A DNA stretch of 64,000 bases from Rhizobium sp. 32-5/1 (GTDB taxonomy: Bacteria > Pseudomonadota > Alphaproteobacteria > Rhizobiales > Rhizobiaceae), in assembly GCF_029537235.1 (NCBI RefSeq), contig NZ_CP120638.1, forward strand, positions 1,860,001 through 1,924,000, in the 5' to 3' direction. The position numbers and the translations under genes are program-made. The notes beneath the pieces were generated by a model, which was not told the origin of the DNA, made no database searches, and saw only the letters and a program-made list of their open reading frames with translations. Below, one piece after another: positions 18,845 through 28,447 of this stretch (position 1 is the stretch's first letter; each line of letters begins with the position of its first letter).

Positions 18845-19053
18845 AATGTGAATTTATTCCCACAAACCGCGGCGTTTTTCGGCACGAGAATTGTACAATG
18901 TCGCTGCAACTATGCAGGAATCGGGTGGCATCGACAGCCGATTTGAGAGAGGATCGGACATGCTTCATGGTCGCAGGACAATCGTATTCCGGTGAGCTCT
19001 AAAAGGTGGCGGCGACGAAGAACACCTGACAGCCAAGGAAAGGATCAGGATCC

Positions 19054-19581
19054 ATGGCCCCGACAACGACCCATCGTTACCACGTCTTTGAAACCGCCCA
19101 TGGCTATTGCGCCATCGCCTGGAATGATGTCGGCGTGATCCGCTTCCAGTTGCCGGCACGCACCGCCGAAACAACGGAGCGCAGCCTCATGCGCCGTGTT
19201 CCAGGCGTAAAAGCCGCGCCGCCGACGGCGCTGATCAAAGAAATTATCGATGCCGTGCAGCGCTATTTCCGCGGCGAAACGATCGATTTTTCAGCACTGA
19301 CGCTCGATCTTGCGGACCAGGATGAATTTTTCCAGCGCATTTATGCCGCCCTGCGTCGCGTCGGCTGGGGCGAGACGACCACCTATGGCACGCTGGCAAA
19401 GGCGGTCGGCGCCGGCCCGGAAGCCGCCCGTGATGTTGGCCAGGCCATGGCAAAAAACCCCATCCCCCTGATCATCCCTTGTCACCGCGTTCTCGCCGCC
19501 GGCGGCAAGGTCGGCGGCTTTTCCGCCCCGGGCGGAGCAACCGCCAAGGTGCATATGCTGGAACTGGAGGGGTGCGCTTGA
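19054..19581 (+). CDS. ogt: Methylated-DNA--[protein]-cysteine S-methyltransferase
   Basis: 175 residues. The C-terminal catalytic domain has GETTTYGTLAKAVG and NPIPLIIPCHRVLAAGG, where Cys of PCHRV takes the alkyl group from O6-alkylguanine in a suicide repair reaction. An N-terminal Ada/Ogt-like domain precedes it. The gene is single and divergent from the 2H phosphoesterase. The PCHRV motif makes the family secure; Ogt versus Ada-C naming is by size. Confidence 0.9.
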   Translation: MAPTTTHRYHVFETAHGYCAIAWNDVGVIRFQLPARTAETTERSLMRRVPGVKAAPPTALIKEIIDAVQRYFRGETIDFSALTLDLADQDEFFQRIYAALRRVGWGETTTYGTLAKAVGAGPEAARDVGQAMAKNPIPLIIPCHRVLAAGGKVGGFSAPGGATAKVHMLELEGCA

Positions 19582-19847
19582 AGCCGCCGGAACCAACCCA
19601 GCAATCGCTTGGGTTCTAGAGTCGTTGACTGATCGTGCCGATTTCGCGGTGGCGCTGACCCGGAGATCTGTCATTGGTCAAACCGTGACTTGCCGAAATT
19701 CCGTAAAACGCCCACAAACACAACGTCCGGGTGCATCCCCAGAAATGCTATTGCATCTTAACAGGCCGGTAACCGGCTCTCCCTATATCGTAGGTGCAAA
19801 GTCGCTGCCCTGCAGCGATACGTTGTGCGGGAAACAGGAGTGGTTCC

Positions 19848-21095
19848 GTGTCGGGTGGCAGCAGCATGAAGAGCAGATTGGTGCGCCAGGACGATGCTCA
19901 TGCCCTATTGCAGGCAACGATCGACAATTTTCCTGGTGGAATATGCGTTCTGGATGCAGATCTGGTGATGCTTGTCACCAATCGCAGGTTCTATAACCTT
20001 CTGGATCTGTCGGAAGCAATGTTTCCGGCAGGGTCGAACATCGAGGATGTCTTTCGCTACAACGCCCGCAGAGGCGAGTACGGCCCCGGCGATCCCGAGG
20101 AGAAAGTGTACGAGCGCGTCAGCCATATCCGTCGCTTCGAGGAACATTGCTTCGACCGGGAGGTCGGCACCGGGCTGGTTCTCGAAATGCGATCGGCTCC
20201 AAAACCGGGCGGCGGCAGCATCCTGACCTATCTCGACGTGACCATGAAGCGACGGGCGGAGCAGGATATTCTCCGGCACAAGGAAACGCTCGAGAACCTG
20301 GTGTCCCAACGAACAGCGGAGATCGAACGGCAGGCGGAGGAACTGCAGCGCCTGCTCGACCAGGAGCGGCACATCAACGAGCTGCAACGACAATTCGTGA
20401 CGATGACCTCCCATGAGTTCAGGACGCCGCTTGCGATCATCGATGGCGCAGCGCAACGGCTGCAACGGCGCAAGGATCATCTGACGAGCGATTTCGCCGA
20501 GGAAAAGGCGGGCCTGATCCGCAGCGCCGTCTCTCGGATGGTTGACCTGATGGAAAGCTTTCTGTCCGCGGGACGGATCGAACATGGCCACATGATCTAT
20601 GAATTCCGGCCGTGCTCCCTGCGCGAGATCGTCGAGCGATGCGTGCTGCGGCAGAAGTCGATCGGCGGCTTCCATCGTTTCCATGTGGAACTAAATGATC
20701 TCCCTGCAATTGTCGTCGTTGACACCGCCGCCATCGAACAGGTCTTCACGAACCTCATTTCGAATGCGGTCAAATATGCCCCGACGTCACCGGATATCTT
20801 TATCCGGGGATATGTGGAAAACGGCGCCGCCTGCGTCGCTGTTCGGGACAGCGGCGTCGGGATCGATGCCGAGGATCTGCCAAAAATGTTCCAGCGCTAT
20901 TTCAGAGCCAGAAGCGCAACGGGGATTGCCGGAACGGGGATCGGCCTGAACCTGGTCAAGCAGATCGTCGAGGAACATCAGGGGCATATCAAGCTCGAAA
21001 GCCGGAAAAACGAAGGCAGCACGTTCACCGTCGTTCTTCCGGTCAACACCACAATGCCCAAGGCCGCGGGATGCGACCAGGCGAAAGTAGGGTAG
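19848..21095 (+). CDS. PAS-domain sensor histidine kinase
   Basis: 415 residues from GTG 19848, preceded by AGGAG at 19836-19840 (7-base spacing); ATG 19866 is the alternative. The N-terminal PAS domain runs from about residue 20 to 125 (FPGGICVLDADLVMLVTNRR), with a coiled coil near 130-185. The H box is VTMTSHEFRTPLA, the N box NLISNAVKYAP, and the G boxes DSGVGID and GTGIGLNLVKQIV. No transmembrane segment is seen, so it is a cytoplasmic sensor. It is followed after 2 bases by its probable partner receiver. Confidence 0.9.
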   Translation: MSGGSSMKSRLVRQDDAHALLQATIDNFPGGICVLDADLVMLVTNRRFYNLLDLSEAMFPAGSNIEDVFRYNARRGEYGPGDPEEKVYERVSHIRRFEEHCFDREVGTGLVLEMRSAPKPGGGSILTYLDVTMKRRAEQDILRHKETLENLVSQRTAEIERQAEELQRLLDQERHINELQRQFVTMTSHEFRTPLAIIDGAAQRLQRRKDHLTSDFAEEKAGLIRSAVSRMVDLMESFLSAGRIEHGHMIYEFRPCSLREIVERCVLRQKSIGGFHRFHVELNDLPAIVVVDTAAIEQVFTNLISNAVKYAPTSPDIFIRGYVENGAACVAVRDSGVGIDAEDLPKMFQRYFRARSATGIAGTGIGLNLVKQIVEEHQGHIKLESRKNEGSTFTVVLPVNTTMPKAAGCDQAKVG

Positions 21096-21097
21096 TC

Positions 21098-21499
21098 ATG
21101 ATCACCATTCTTTGCGTCGAAGACGAAGACGACATCCGCAGTCTCCTGATCGAGGAGATAAGGGACGCCGGCTTCAATACACTGGAGGCGACCAACGGTC
21201 GCCAGGCGCTGGATATCATCGTCAGCAAATGGCCGGACATCGTCGTCTGCGACATCACCATGCCGGAGCTCGACGGACACCAGCTGTTTGCCGAAATCCA
21301 GATCAACCACGAGCAGCTCGCCAACATACCGTTCATCTTCCTGACAGCGCTGAGCGACAAGGAAAACATGATCACCGCACTGAAAGCCGGTGCCGCCGAC
21401 TATCTGACCAAGCCGGTCGATTTCGACCTGCTACTGGCAAAGATTCAAGGCTGTGTCGCGCGGCTGGAAAGCGACAAACGGACCGGTCGGGCATTCTAA
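21098..21499 (+). CDS. Single-domain response regulator
   Basis: 133 residues, receiver domain only. The acidic pocket is CVEDEDD, the phosphoaspartate is in VVCDITMPELDG, Thr in FLTALSD and Lys in YLTKPVDF. It has no output domain, so it may act as a phosphorelay intermediate or by protein contact. Its ATG is 2 bases after the kinase stop, so kinase and receiver form an operon and very likely a cognate pair. Confidence 0.88.
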   Translation: MITILCVEDEDDIRSLLIEEIRDAGFNTLEATNGRQALDIIVSKWPDIVVCDITMPELDGHQLFAEIQINHEQLANIPFIFLTALSDKENMITALKAGAADYLTKPVDFDLLLAKIQGCVARLESDKRTGRAF

Positions 21500-21539
21500 T
21501 CTCAACGGCAGCCGCGCCGGTCATCGCCTGTCGCAGATT

Positions 21540-21908
21540 TCACCCTAGATCAGCCATCTCATACAAGGGCCGGATTTCGATCTCGCTCGGCCCCGGCATG
21601 GGATTGGGGCAGCGCTTTACCCAGGCGACGGCCTCGTCCATATCCTTGACCTCCCAGAGCCAGAAGCCGGCGACAAGCTCGCGAGCGTGCTGAAAGGGGC
21701 CATCGATAACCGTGCGGCCGGGACCATCGAACCCGACACGTTTTCCCTGCGAGGAGGGTTTCAAACCTTCGGCCATGAGCAGGATACCGGCCTCGCGCAG
21801 ATCATCATTGAACCTGCCCATCGCCGCCATCATCTCGTTCGTCCACGGCGTCGGGAAATATCCCTTCTCGCTGTCTTCGGTCGCCTTCACGAACACCATC
21901 ACGCGCAT
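21540..21908 (-). CDS. YciI family protein (DGPF domain)
   Basis: 122 residues from ATG 21908, with GGGAGA upstream; the frame is open further 5' but conservation starts at MRVMVFVKATEDSEKG. The DGPF motif is VIDGPFQHARELVAGFWL. These dimeric alpha-beta barrel proteins are often found with ECF sigma factors, but none is adjacent here. The function is unknown. Confidence 0.82.
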   Translation of the reverse strand: MRVMVFVKATEDSEKGYFPTPWTNEMMAAMGRFNDDLREAGILLMAEGLKPSSQGKRVGFDGPGRTVIDGPFQHARELVAGFWLWEVKDMDEAVAWVKRCPNPMPGPSEIEIRPLYEMADLG

Positions 21909-22067
21909 CGTCTGTCTCCCTGGTTGAGCCGGCTGCATCGCTCCGGCATTGGAACGACGAACGGAGCTTTCGGAAACCGACACCCTGACGCGTTTTTTCG
22001 GCAGCTGCGGCAGAGCGGTCAGACCCGGACGCTTCCAGCCTCCCGATCCGTTGTCGCCGAGGCTACC

Positions 22068-23630
22068 TCATTCCCATTCGATCGTGCCCGGCGGCTTGCT
22101 GGTGACGTCGTAGACGACGCGGTTGATGCCGCGGACTTCGTTGATGATGCGGGTGGCGGCGCGACCGAGGAATTCCATATCGTAGTGATAGAAATCGGCG
22201 GTCATGCCATCGACGGAGGTCACGGCGCGCAGCGCGCAGACGAATTCATAGGTGCGGCCATCGCCCATGACACCGACGGTCTGGACGGGGAGCAGGACGG
22301 CGAAAGCCTGCCAGATCGCATCGTAGAGGCCGGCCTTGCGGATCTCGTCGAGATAGACGGCATCGGCCTCGCGCAGGATTTCGAGCTTTTCGCGGGTGAT
22401 GCCGCCCGGGCAGCGGATGGCAAGGCCCGGCCCCGGGAAGGGATGGCGGCCGATAAAGCTGTCTGGCAGGCCCAGCTCCTTGCCGAGCACGCGAACCTCG
22501 TCCTTGAACAGTTCGCGCAGCGGCTCGACCAGCTGCATGTTCATGCGATCAGGCAGGCCGCCGACATTGTGGTGCGACTTGATCGTGACGGAGGGGCCGC
22601 CGGAAAAGGAAACGCTCTCGATCACGTCCGGATAGAGCGTGCCCTGCGCCAGGAAGTCCGCGCCGCCGAGTTTCTTGGCTTCTGCCTCGAAGACGTCGAT
22701 GAACAGGCGACCGATGGTCTTGCGCTTGGTTTCGGGATCGCTCTCGCCTTCCAGCGCATTGATGAACATGTCGGATGCGTCGACATGCACGAGATGCAGG
22801 TTGTAGTGCTCCTTGAACATGGCGACGACATCCGCCGCCTCGTTCTTGCGCATCAGGCCGTGGTCGACGAGGATGCAGGTCAGCTGGTCGCCGATCGCCT
22901 CATGGATCAGCAGCGCGGCAACGGACGAGTCGACGCCGCCCGAAAGGCCGCAGATGACGCGTTTGTCGCCCACCTGCTTACGGATCGCGGCAACCGCATG
23001 TTCGCGGTAGGCCGCCATCGTCCAGTCGCCTTTCAAGCCGGCAATCTTGTGCACGAAATTCGCAAGCAGCTTGGCGCCATCAGGCGTATGCACGACTTCC
23101 GGATGGAACTGCACAGCGTAATATTTCTTCGCCTCATTGGCGATGCAGGCAAACGGCGCGTTGGCGGAGGTCGCGACGACCTCGAAGCCTTCAGGGATCG
23201 CCGTGACGCGGTCGCCGTGGCTCATCCAGACCTGATGGCGCGAGCCGACGGGCCAGACGCCTTCGTAAAGCGTGCATTCCTTGTCGATCTCGATGAAGGC
23301 ACGGCCGAACTCCCGGTGGTGGCCGGCCTCAACCTTGCCGCCCAGCTGTTCGCAGATCGTCTGCTGGCCATAGCAGATGCCGAGAACCGGAAGGCCGCTG
23401 TCGAAAACGATCTGCGGCGCGCGGGGCGAGCCGATGTCGAGCGTCGAGGCCGGGCTGCCGGACAGGATGATCGCCTTCGGCTTCAGGCGATGGAACCCCT
23501 CCTCCGCGGACTGGAACGGCACGATTTCGCAATAAATGCCGGTTTCGCGGACGCGTCTTGCGATCAGCTGCGTGACCTGGCTGCCGAAATCGATGATGAG
23601 AACGGTATCGGGATGGACTGTCTCGGTCAT
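22068..23630 (-). CDS. guaA: GMP synthase (glutamine-hydrolysing)
   Basis: 520 residues. The N-terminal class I glutamine amidotransferase has VLGICYGQQ with the nucleophile Cys and [10 protein letters not shown] with the triad His-Glu. The ATP-pyrophosphatase domain follows ([13 protein letters not shown]), then the GMP-synthase dimerisation domain ending KPPGTIEWE. The enzyme aminates XMP to GMP in purine synthesis. The gene is complete and single. Confidence 0.97.
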   Translation of the reverse strand: MTETVHPDTVLIIDFGSQVTQLIARRVRETGIYCEIVPFQSAEEGFHRLKPKAIILSGSPASTLDIGSPRAPQIVFDSGLPVLGICYGQQTICEQLGGKVEAGHHREFGRAFIEIDKECTLYEGVWPVGSRHQVWMSHGDRVTAIPEGFEVVATSANAPFACIANEAKKYYAVQFHPEVVHTPDGAKLLANFVHKIAGLKGDWTMAAYREHAVAAIRKQVGDKRVICGLSGGVDSSVAALLIHEAIGDQLTCILVDHGLMRKNEAADVVAMFKEHYNLHLVHVDASDMFINALEGESDPETKRKTIGRLFIDVFEAEAKKLGGADFLAQGTLYPDVIESVSFSGGPSVTIKSHHNVGGLPDRMNMQLVEPLRELFKDEVRVLGKELGLPDSFIGRHPFPGPGLAIRCPGGITREKLEILREADAVYLDEIRKAGLYDAIWQAFAVLLPVQTVGVMGDGRTYEFVCALRAVTSVDGMTADFYHYDMEFLGRAATRIINEVRGINRVVYDVTSKPPGTIEWE

Positions 23631-23746
23631 GAAACGCTTCCGCTGGCTGGGATAATAAATCGGGGGATCATGGCGAGCCTTTAATGAAAGCGACCCTCAA
23701 GAGCAATGATTGAATTGCACCCGGACAATTTTGGGCCCTGACATGT

Positions 23747-23768
23747 TATTTTTGTGCATACAAAAATA
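23747..23768. promoter_or_regulatory. 9-bp inverted repeat over the brnT promoter, probable BrnA operator
   Basis: Arms TATTTTTGT (23747-23755) and ACAAAAATA (23760-23768) are perfectly complementary around GCAT. A -35-like TTGTGC (23753-23758) lies inside it, 17 bases before a -10 TATACT (23776-23781). BrnA antitoxins are ribbon-helix-helix repressors of their own operon, so this is the expected binding site. Confidence 0.6.
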
Positions 23769-23804
23769 GCTGTGTTATACTGGTGCGCACGATCTGGAGG
23801 TACG

Positions 23805-24107
23805 ATGTCCAGAACCTTGAGCAGTCTGAATATCGGATACGATCCGGTCAAGCATGAACGCAATACCCTTCAACGCAATATCCCGTTTTCGATGGTCTCT
23901 GCCTTCGAATTCGACAGCGCCCTGATTGTCGTCGATGACAGGCAAGACTACGGCGAAATTCGCGAGGCCGCCATCGGGTTCATCGGCGAACGTGTTCATG
24001 TCCTGATTTTCACAATCCGCGCTGAAACCCTATGGGTGATTTCATTGCGCAAGGCCAACAAAAGGGAGATACGACGCTATGTCGACTATCTTGAAGAAAA
24101 CGACTGA
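23805..24107 (+). CDS. brnT: BrnT family toxin
   Basis: 100 residues from ATG 23805 with GGAGG at 23796-23800. The BrnT pattern is present: IGYDPVKHERN in place of the usual FEWDPxKxxxN, then DDRQDYGEIREAAIG, and LWVISLRKANKREIRRY. BrnT is a RelE-fold ribonuclease toxin. The toxin gene comes first and overlaps the antitoxin gene by 29 bases, the standard brnTA order. Confidence 0.88.
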   Translation: MSRTLSSLNIGYDPVKHERNTLQRNIPFSMVSAFEFDSALIVVDDRQDYGEIREAAIGFIGERVHVLIFTIRAETLWVISLRKANKREIRRYVDYLEEND

Positions 24108-24384
24108 ACCGTTTTCAAAGACCCCTCTGGAGCGGGCGCGTCTTGCGTTGGCAACAATGACGGATGCGCAGGATGAGGCGATAACCGCCGACGCCTTAAC
24201 CGATCCCGACAATCCACCGGCCGACGCACTCCTGGCCAGGCGGGGGCGCCCGGTTTCCGACAATCCGAAAGGGCGCGTCACCATTCGACTGGACAATGAC
24301 GTGCTTTCGCATTTTCGCGCGCAAGGGCCGGGATGGCAGACGCGGGTGAACGAGGCGCTGCGCAAGGCTGCCGGACTAGACTGA
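24079..24384 (+). CDS. brnA: BrnA family antitoxin
   Basis: 101 residues. The C-terminal ribbon-helix-helix region RGRPVSDNPKGRVTIRLDND then VLSHFRAQGPGWQTRVNEAL is the BrnA signature. The N-terminal part should wrap the toxin. It both neutralises BrnT and, from family knowledge, represses the shared promoter. Its start lies inside brnT, so it is translated from the same mRNA. Confidence 0.88.
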   Translation: MSTILKKTTEPFSKTPLERARLALATMTDAQDEAITADALTDPDNPPADALLARRGRPVSDNPKGRVTIRLDNDVLSHFRAQGPGWQTRVNEALRKAAGLD

Positions 24385-25022
24385 CCTCAGATCGAGATCG
24401 CCGGACAAAATCGCCGTCTCCAGCGCATCGATCACATCCGCCAGCTTCTCGTCGATGACATGCAGATATTCCGTCCAGTCGGCCACATGCTTCAGCTCCG
24501 CCTTGCCGTCGGAAATGCCGCGCAGGCCGATCAGGGGCACGCCGAAGGACTGGCAGGCGCGCAGCAGCGCAAACGTCTCCATTTCGACCATGTCGGCCGA
24601 AATAGTATCGTATGTTGCGCCGGACACTATGTTGGCGCCCGTTGACAGGCTGGCGGTCTTCACACCGGGAATGCGTAGCGGCAAATCGACGACAACGGGC
24701 ATATCCAGAAACGGCGTCGCCCCTTCTCGAAGCCGAGCGGCGAGGCATCCATGTCGCGATAGGCAACCGAAATCGCCTGGTAGACTTCCGTCTGTTCGAG
24801 TTTTGCCGAGCCGGCGGAGCCGAGCGACACCACGAGATCCGGCAGGCTGCCCCGCGCCTGCAGTTCACCAAGCGTCCGCGTCAGTGTCACGGCAGCCTCC
24901 ACCGGGCCGACGCCGGTCATCAGCGGCGAGATGCGCTGGCGCAGGTGCACGCCATATTCGGCATCGACCGCCATGACGTAGAGCAGCTTGCGGCCCGCAA
25001 CGTCCTTCAGTTCGTAAATCAT
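24376..25022 (-). pseudogene. mtnN: MTA/SAH nucleosidase-like phosphorylase-family protein, frameshifted
   Basis: The upstream frame has YVMAVDAEYG, LMTGVGPVEAAV and LVVSLGSAGSAKLEQTEVY; the downstream frame has LSTGANIVS and ISADMVEMETFALLRACQ, with the purine-binding ME(M)E motif. Together they form a PNP/UDP phosphorylase-fold nucleosidase of about 215 residues that cleaves methylthioadenosine or S-adenosylhomocysteine. The frames meet at the four-base run 24720-24723, where one more G on the coding strand restores EKGATPFLDMPVVVD. Its ATGA overlaps the thioesterase stop. Confidence 0.78.
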
Positions 25023-25471
25023 CCTTCTATTCCCTCGCGTCCGCGGATTACCATCATCGTTCCGGTCATCGAGGCGATCAGCTTGGCCGGTCCGTCGGCT
25101 GAAATCGCATAGCCGCGGCCATCCGACACGATGATCGTCGTGCCGGGCTTGGTGACCTCGCCGCGAAACAGGAATCGCTCGCCGCGACCGGGCGACATGA
25201 GATTGACCTTGAACTCGATGGTCAGGATCGAAGCGTCAGGATCGATCACCGAATAGGCGGCATAGGTGCCGGCGGCATCGAGAGCCGCTGAAATGATACC
25301 AGCATGCAGGAAACCATGCTGCTGGGTCAGCTTTTCGTCGAAGGGCAGCTCGATCTCGACCGTTCCCTGCTCGACCCGCGTCAGCTCAGCGCCGATCGTG
25401 CGCATGGCCGCCTGCCGGGCGAAACTCTTGGCGATACGGTTGCGGAAATCCGCCGGGTGCCAGTCTTCCAT
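25019..25471 (-). CDS. PaaI family hotdog-fold thioesterase
   Basis: 150 residues. QHGFLHAGIISAALDAAGTYAA is the hotdog helix and catalytic region (split in the middle by convention), followed by LTIEFKVNLMSPGRGERF. PaaI-like enzymes hydrolyse acyl-CoA esters in the cytoplasm. It is the upstream gene of an overlapping pair with the nucleosidase (4-base ATGA overlap), so the two are translationally coupled. The acyl substrate is unknown. Confidence 0.85.
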   Translation of the reverse strand: MEDWHPADFRNRIAKSFARQAAMRTIGAELTRVEQGTVEIELPFDEKLTQQHGFLHAGIISAALDAAGTYAAYSVIDPDASILTIEFKVNLMSPGRGERFLFRGEVTKPGTTIIVSDGRGYAISADGPAKLIASMTGTMMVIRGREGIEG

Positions 25472-25557
25472 CTGCCTCTACGATTGCCTTGTTGACCTGC
25501 CGCGCGATGGCACGGAACGGGTGGCAAGATTGGCATGCCCCCGGACAGGGAACAAGC

Positions 25558-26009
25558 TCAATTCATGAGGAAAATCGAAGCGTTGAGCAGGGAGGCGAAG
25601 GCCACCCAGGCCGCGTAGGGCACGAACAGCAGGCTCGAGAGATGATCCCGGCCCCGGCTGGCAATGATGAAACCGGTCACGGCAACCAGAAGGGCGATGA
25701 TCACCGCCAGCGCCATGCCGACATGCTGCATTCAAAAAACAGCGGCGACCAGAGAAAATTGAGAAGCATCTGCACCACCCAGAACCGCATCGAAGGCGTC
25801 TGTCGGTGATCCAGGAACGTGCGTGCACCGGCAATACCGATCATCACATAGAGGATCGACCAGACCGGCGCGAAAATCCAGTTCGGCGGATTGAAGGACG
25901 GTTTGGCAAGCGACTGATACCATTCGCCGGGAATATTGTTGATGCCGATCAAAAGACCGGTGCCGAGAACGGCGGCGATGAAGAGGACATGGACGAGGAT
26001 GCGGTTCAT
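25558..26009 (-). pseudogene. tspO: TspO/MBR family membrane protein, frameshifted
   Basis: From ATG 26009 the frame reads GEWYQSLAKPSFNPPNWIFA, then PVWSILYVMIGIAG and FLWSPLFF, all TspO hallmarks. It then shifts near 25731-25734. One more G gives GMQHVGMALAVI and leads through PYAAWVAFASLLNASI to a TGA at 25558-25560, about 150 residues. TspO is a five-helix tetrapyrrole- and sterol-binding protein of the outer or inner membrane that modulates porphyrin and stress responses. Confidence 0.8.
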
Positions 26010-26052
26010 GGACCGGCCATATAGAGCGGCGGCCGAAGCTTTCCAGAGCCGG

Positions 26053-27152
26053 TCAGCCCAGCCGGACAATATGCTGGTCCCAGGCGACGGCGCTCTCCGT
26101 TTTGCCGAGCCGTCCATCATAGGACGAGGCGACGAAACCATGATCGGCGGCGGCGATACCGGCGGCATCGGCAAGCCTTTCGGTGTTCAGGACCCGTCCA
26201 CTGCGGGCATCAATGGTCACCGAGGTACCGCCTTTGGGGGACGTCAGGCCGATCAGACCGTCGTGGCGGTTGACGGCGATTGCACCGACATAATTGGCGA
26301 GCGCCAGCGTCGTTTCCTCGGGCAGTGACAGGAAGCGGATATCTTCGCCGCGCGAGAAGCAGCCGGCCAGTGGCGGCAGGTCGTTGCGCGGGCCCTCGTA
26401 CTGGCAGGCGAACCAGATCTTGCCGTCCGCATCGATATCCACATGCCGAGTCGACAACTGGCGGAGATGATCCGGCATGCCGTGCCGTTCGAGCAGCGCG
26501 CCGGTCGCGGTATCGACCAGCACCAGCGAAGGCTCCATGTGATCGAGGTTGAGCTTGGTGCGACCGAAATCCGGATTGGTCTCGATGCCGCCATTTGCGA
26601 TGGCCAGCATCCGGCCATCGGCCGACAGCGTCATGTCGTGCGGGCCGATGCCATAGGAGGAAATTCGCCGACCCTCGAAAACCCGTCAGTGCCGTCATAG
26701 ACGCCGATCATGCCGCGGTTTCCGGCAAAATCGTTTTCCGTCGCATAGAGCAGGCGACCATCGGCGGAAAAACAGCCATGCCCGTAGAAATGACGGCCTT
26801 CGATTGAGGTGATGACGATCGGCTCGACGCTGCGATCGGGCGCAAAGATCATCGCATAGGTTCCGGGCCGGCGGGCAAAGGCGACGGCGCGGTTGGTCGC
26901 AGGCGAATAGGTCATGCCATGGGCGCGGGCCGGAAGCGGCACCCGCTCGATAATGCCACCCTCCTCGCTCAAAGTCGCAACGCCATAGGATCCATCCGGC
27001 GCCATGAAGGCGGACGCGTAGACGGCAGCGGTTTTCTGCAGGGCGAAGGCAGCATCCAACATAAGCGTTGCCGCCCAGGCCGCGCCGGCCATTTTCAGGA
27101 AATGGCGCCTGTCGGTGAGGGTACCGCTTTTGGATATGTTGAGATCAGCCAT
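26053..27152 (-). pseudogene. DUF1513 periplasmic protein of an iron-uptake cluster, frameshifted
   Basis: The N-terminus carries a twin-arginine signal (TDRRHFLKMAGAAWAATLML), followed by a beta-propeller-like chain (RAHGMTYSPATNRAVAFARR, GHGCFSADGRLLYATEND). The second frame continues GIGPHDMTLSADGRMLAIAN to the end. They join near 26655-26660 by one missing base, for about 366 residues. DUF1513 genes usually accompany imelysin and di-haem oxidoreductase genes, as here, with corA in between. The biochemical role is unknown. Confidence 0.78.
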
Positions 27153-27235
27153 GACAGGTCCGTCAGCGTGGATGGGGCGTTGCCCGATGCTTCAGTGGCG
27201 CAGCCGCACCACCGAAGCATGGTGGAATTTCGAGT

Positions 27236-28225
27236 TCAGAGCCAGCCCCGTCGCTTGAAATAGAGGTAGGGCAGAACGGCTGACAACACCATCATGAACA
27301 AGGCCACGGGATAGCCGAACTGGAACTTCAGTTCCGGCATGGCATCAAAATTCATTCCGTAGATCGAAGCGACCAGCGTCGGCGGCAGGAACACCACCGA
27401 TGCCACCGAGAAGATCTTGATGATCTGGTTCTGCTCCAGATTGATCAGGCCGAGCGTGGCATCGAGCAGGAAGTTGATCTTGTTCGACAGGAACAGCGCA
27501 TGATCGCCGAGCGACGTCGCATCGCGCTGGATCAGCTTGACCCGCTGCCGGCTTTCCTTGATCACCTTGCGTGCACCGATACCGTCACGCGCCGAATGAT
27601 AGGCCACCAGCCGCCCGACGCTGACCAGGCTTTCGCGAACGATGGTCAGCAGATCACCTTTCTGGCCGATCTGCTCGATCAGCGACTGCAGGTCCCGGGT
27701 CTTTTTCGTGGCACTCGAATTGCTCTTTCGGAAGACTTCGCGCGAGATTCCGTCAATCTCGCTCCCCGCACGCTCCAGCGCATCGGCAGTCCGGTCGATC
27801 ATCGCTTCCAGAAGACCCAGCATGGCCAGTTCGCCGGTCTCGCAGGATGCGCCGTTCAGCCGCTGCATGCGGGCGGTATAGGTCTGGAACGGCTTCGGAT
27901 CGGCGTGGCGCACGGTCACCAGGGTCGTTCCCTTGAGAATGAAGGTGATGGGAACCTTGACCGGATAGTCGCTTTCGAGTTCGGTCGCCGCCGTCATCGT
28001 CATGAACTCCGCGCCATCCTCCTGATAGAGGCGGTCGGAAAGCTCGATCTCCTGCATTTCGTCGCGGGTCGGGATCTGGATTCCGAGCCGGTTCTCGACG
28101 CTGCGCGTCTCGTCCTGCGAGGCGTTATACAGGTCGAACCAGACGACGGGATTGCCTTCGACCATGTCCGCGGCGGTATCGATCGGCACAAGCTGGTTGT
28201 TCTGGCTTTTGAAAATGCGCAGCAT
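27236..28225 (-). CDS. corA: CorA family magnesium/cobalt transporter
   Basis: 329 residues from ATG 28225, favoured by GGAG 8 bases upstream; a start 4 codons earlier is possible. A long cytoplasmic funnel (about 1-265) precedes two C-terminal helices with the pore motif ASIYGMNFDAMPE and a basic tail YFKRRGWL. It is an inner-membrane pentamer importing Mg2+ or Co2+. It is on the same strand as, but separated from, the imelysin genes on one side and the DUF1513 gene on the other. Confidence 0.93.
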   Translation of the reverse strand: MLRIFKSQNNQLVPIDTAADMVEGNPVVWFDLYNASQDETRSVENRLGIQIPTRDEMQEIELSDRLYQEDGAEFMTMTAATELESDYPVKVPITFILKGTTLVTVRHADPKPFQTYTARMQRLNGASCETGELAMLGLLEAMIDRTADALERAGSEIDGISREVFRKSNSSATKKTRDLQSLIEQIGQKGDLLTIVRESLVSVGRLVAYHSARDGIGARKVIKESRQRVKLIQRDATSLGDHALFLSNKINFLLDATLGLINLEQNQIIKIFSVASVVFLPPTLVASIYGMNFDAMPELKFQFGYPVALFMMVLSAVLPYLYFKRRGWL

Positions 28226-28447
28226 AAAAGGCTCCAATCTGGCAAGTCTGTCGACCGCCAGCAGCCTCTTCTACAAGGACGCGACGGTCGGAAAAATCGA
28301 AGCGCTACTTCGACTGTCGGGGTTCATGATCCGTTGATCCTTGTTGAGCGTGTTCGCCTAGGGAACACGTCGTGTCTCTGCGCTTGCAGTGGTATTTTGT
28401 CAATCCTATTCAGGTGCTTGCCTGCCTGACGGTCAGCCCTGCGGCGT

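Noticed and set aside
21687..23684. 665-codon open frame on the plus strand
   Set aside because: It is antisense to guaA, whose product is clearly recognisable. GC-rich codon bias on one strand leaves the opposite frame open.
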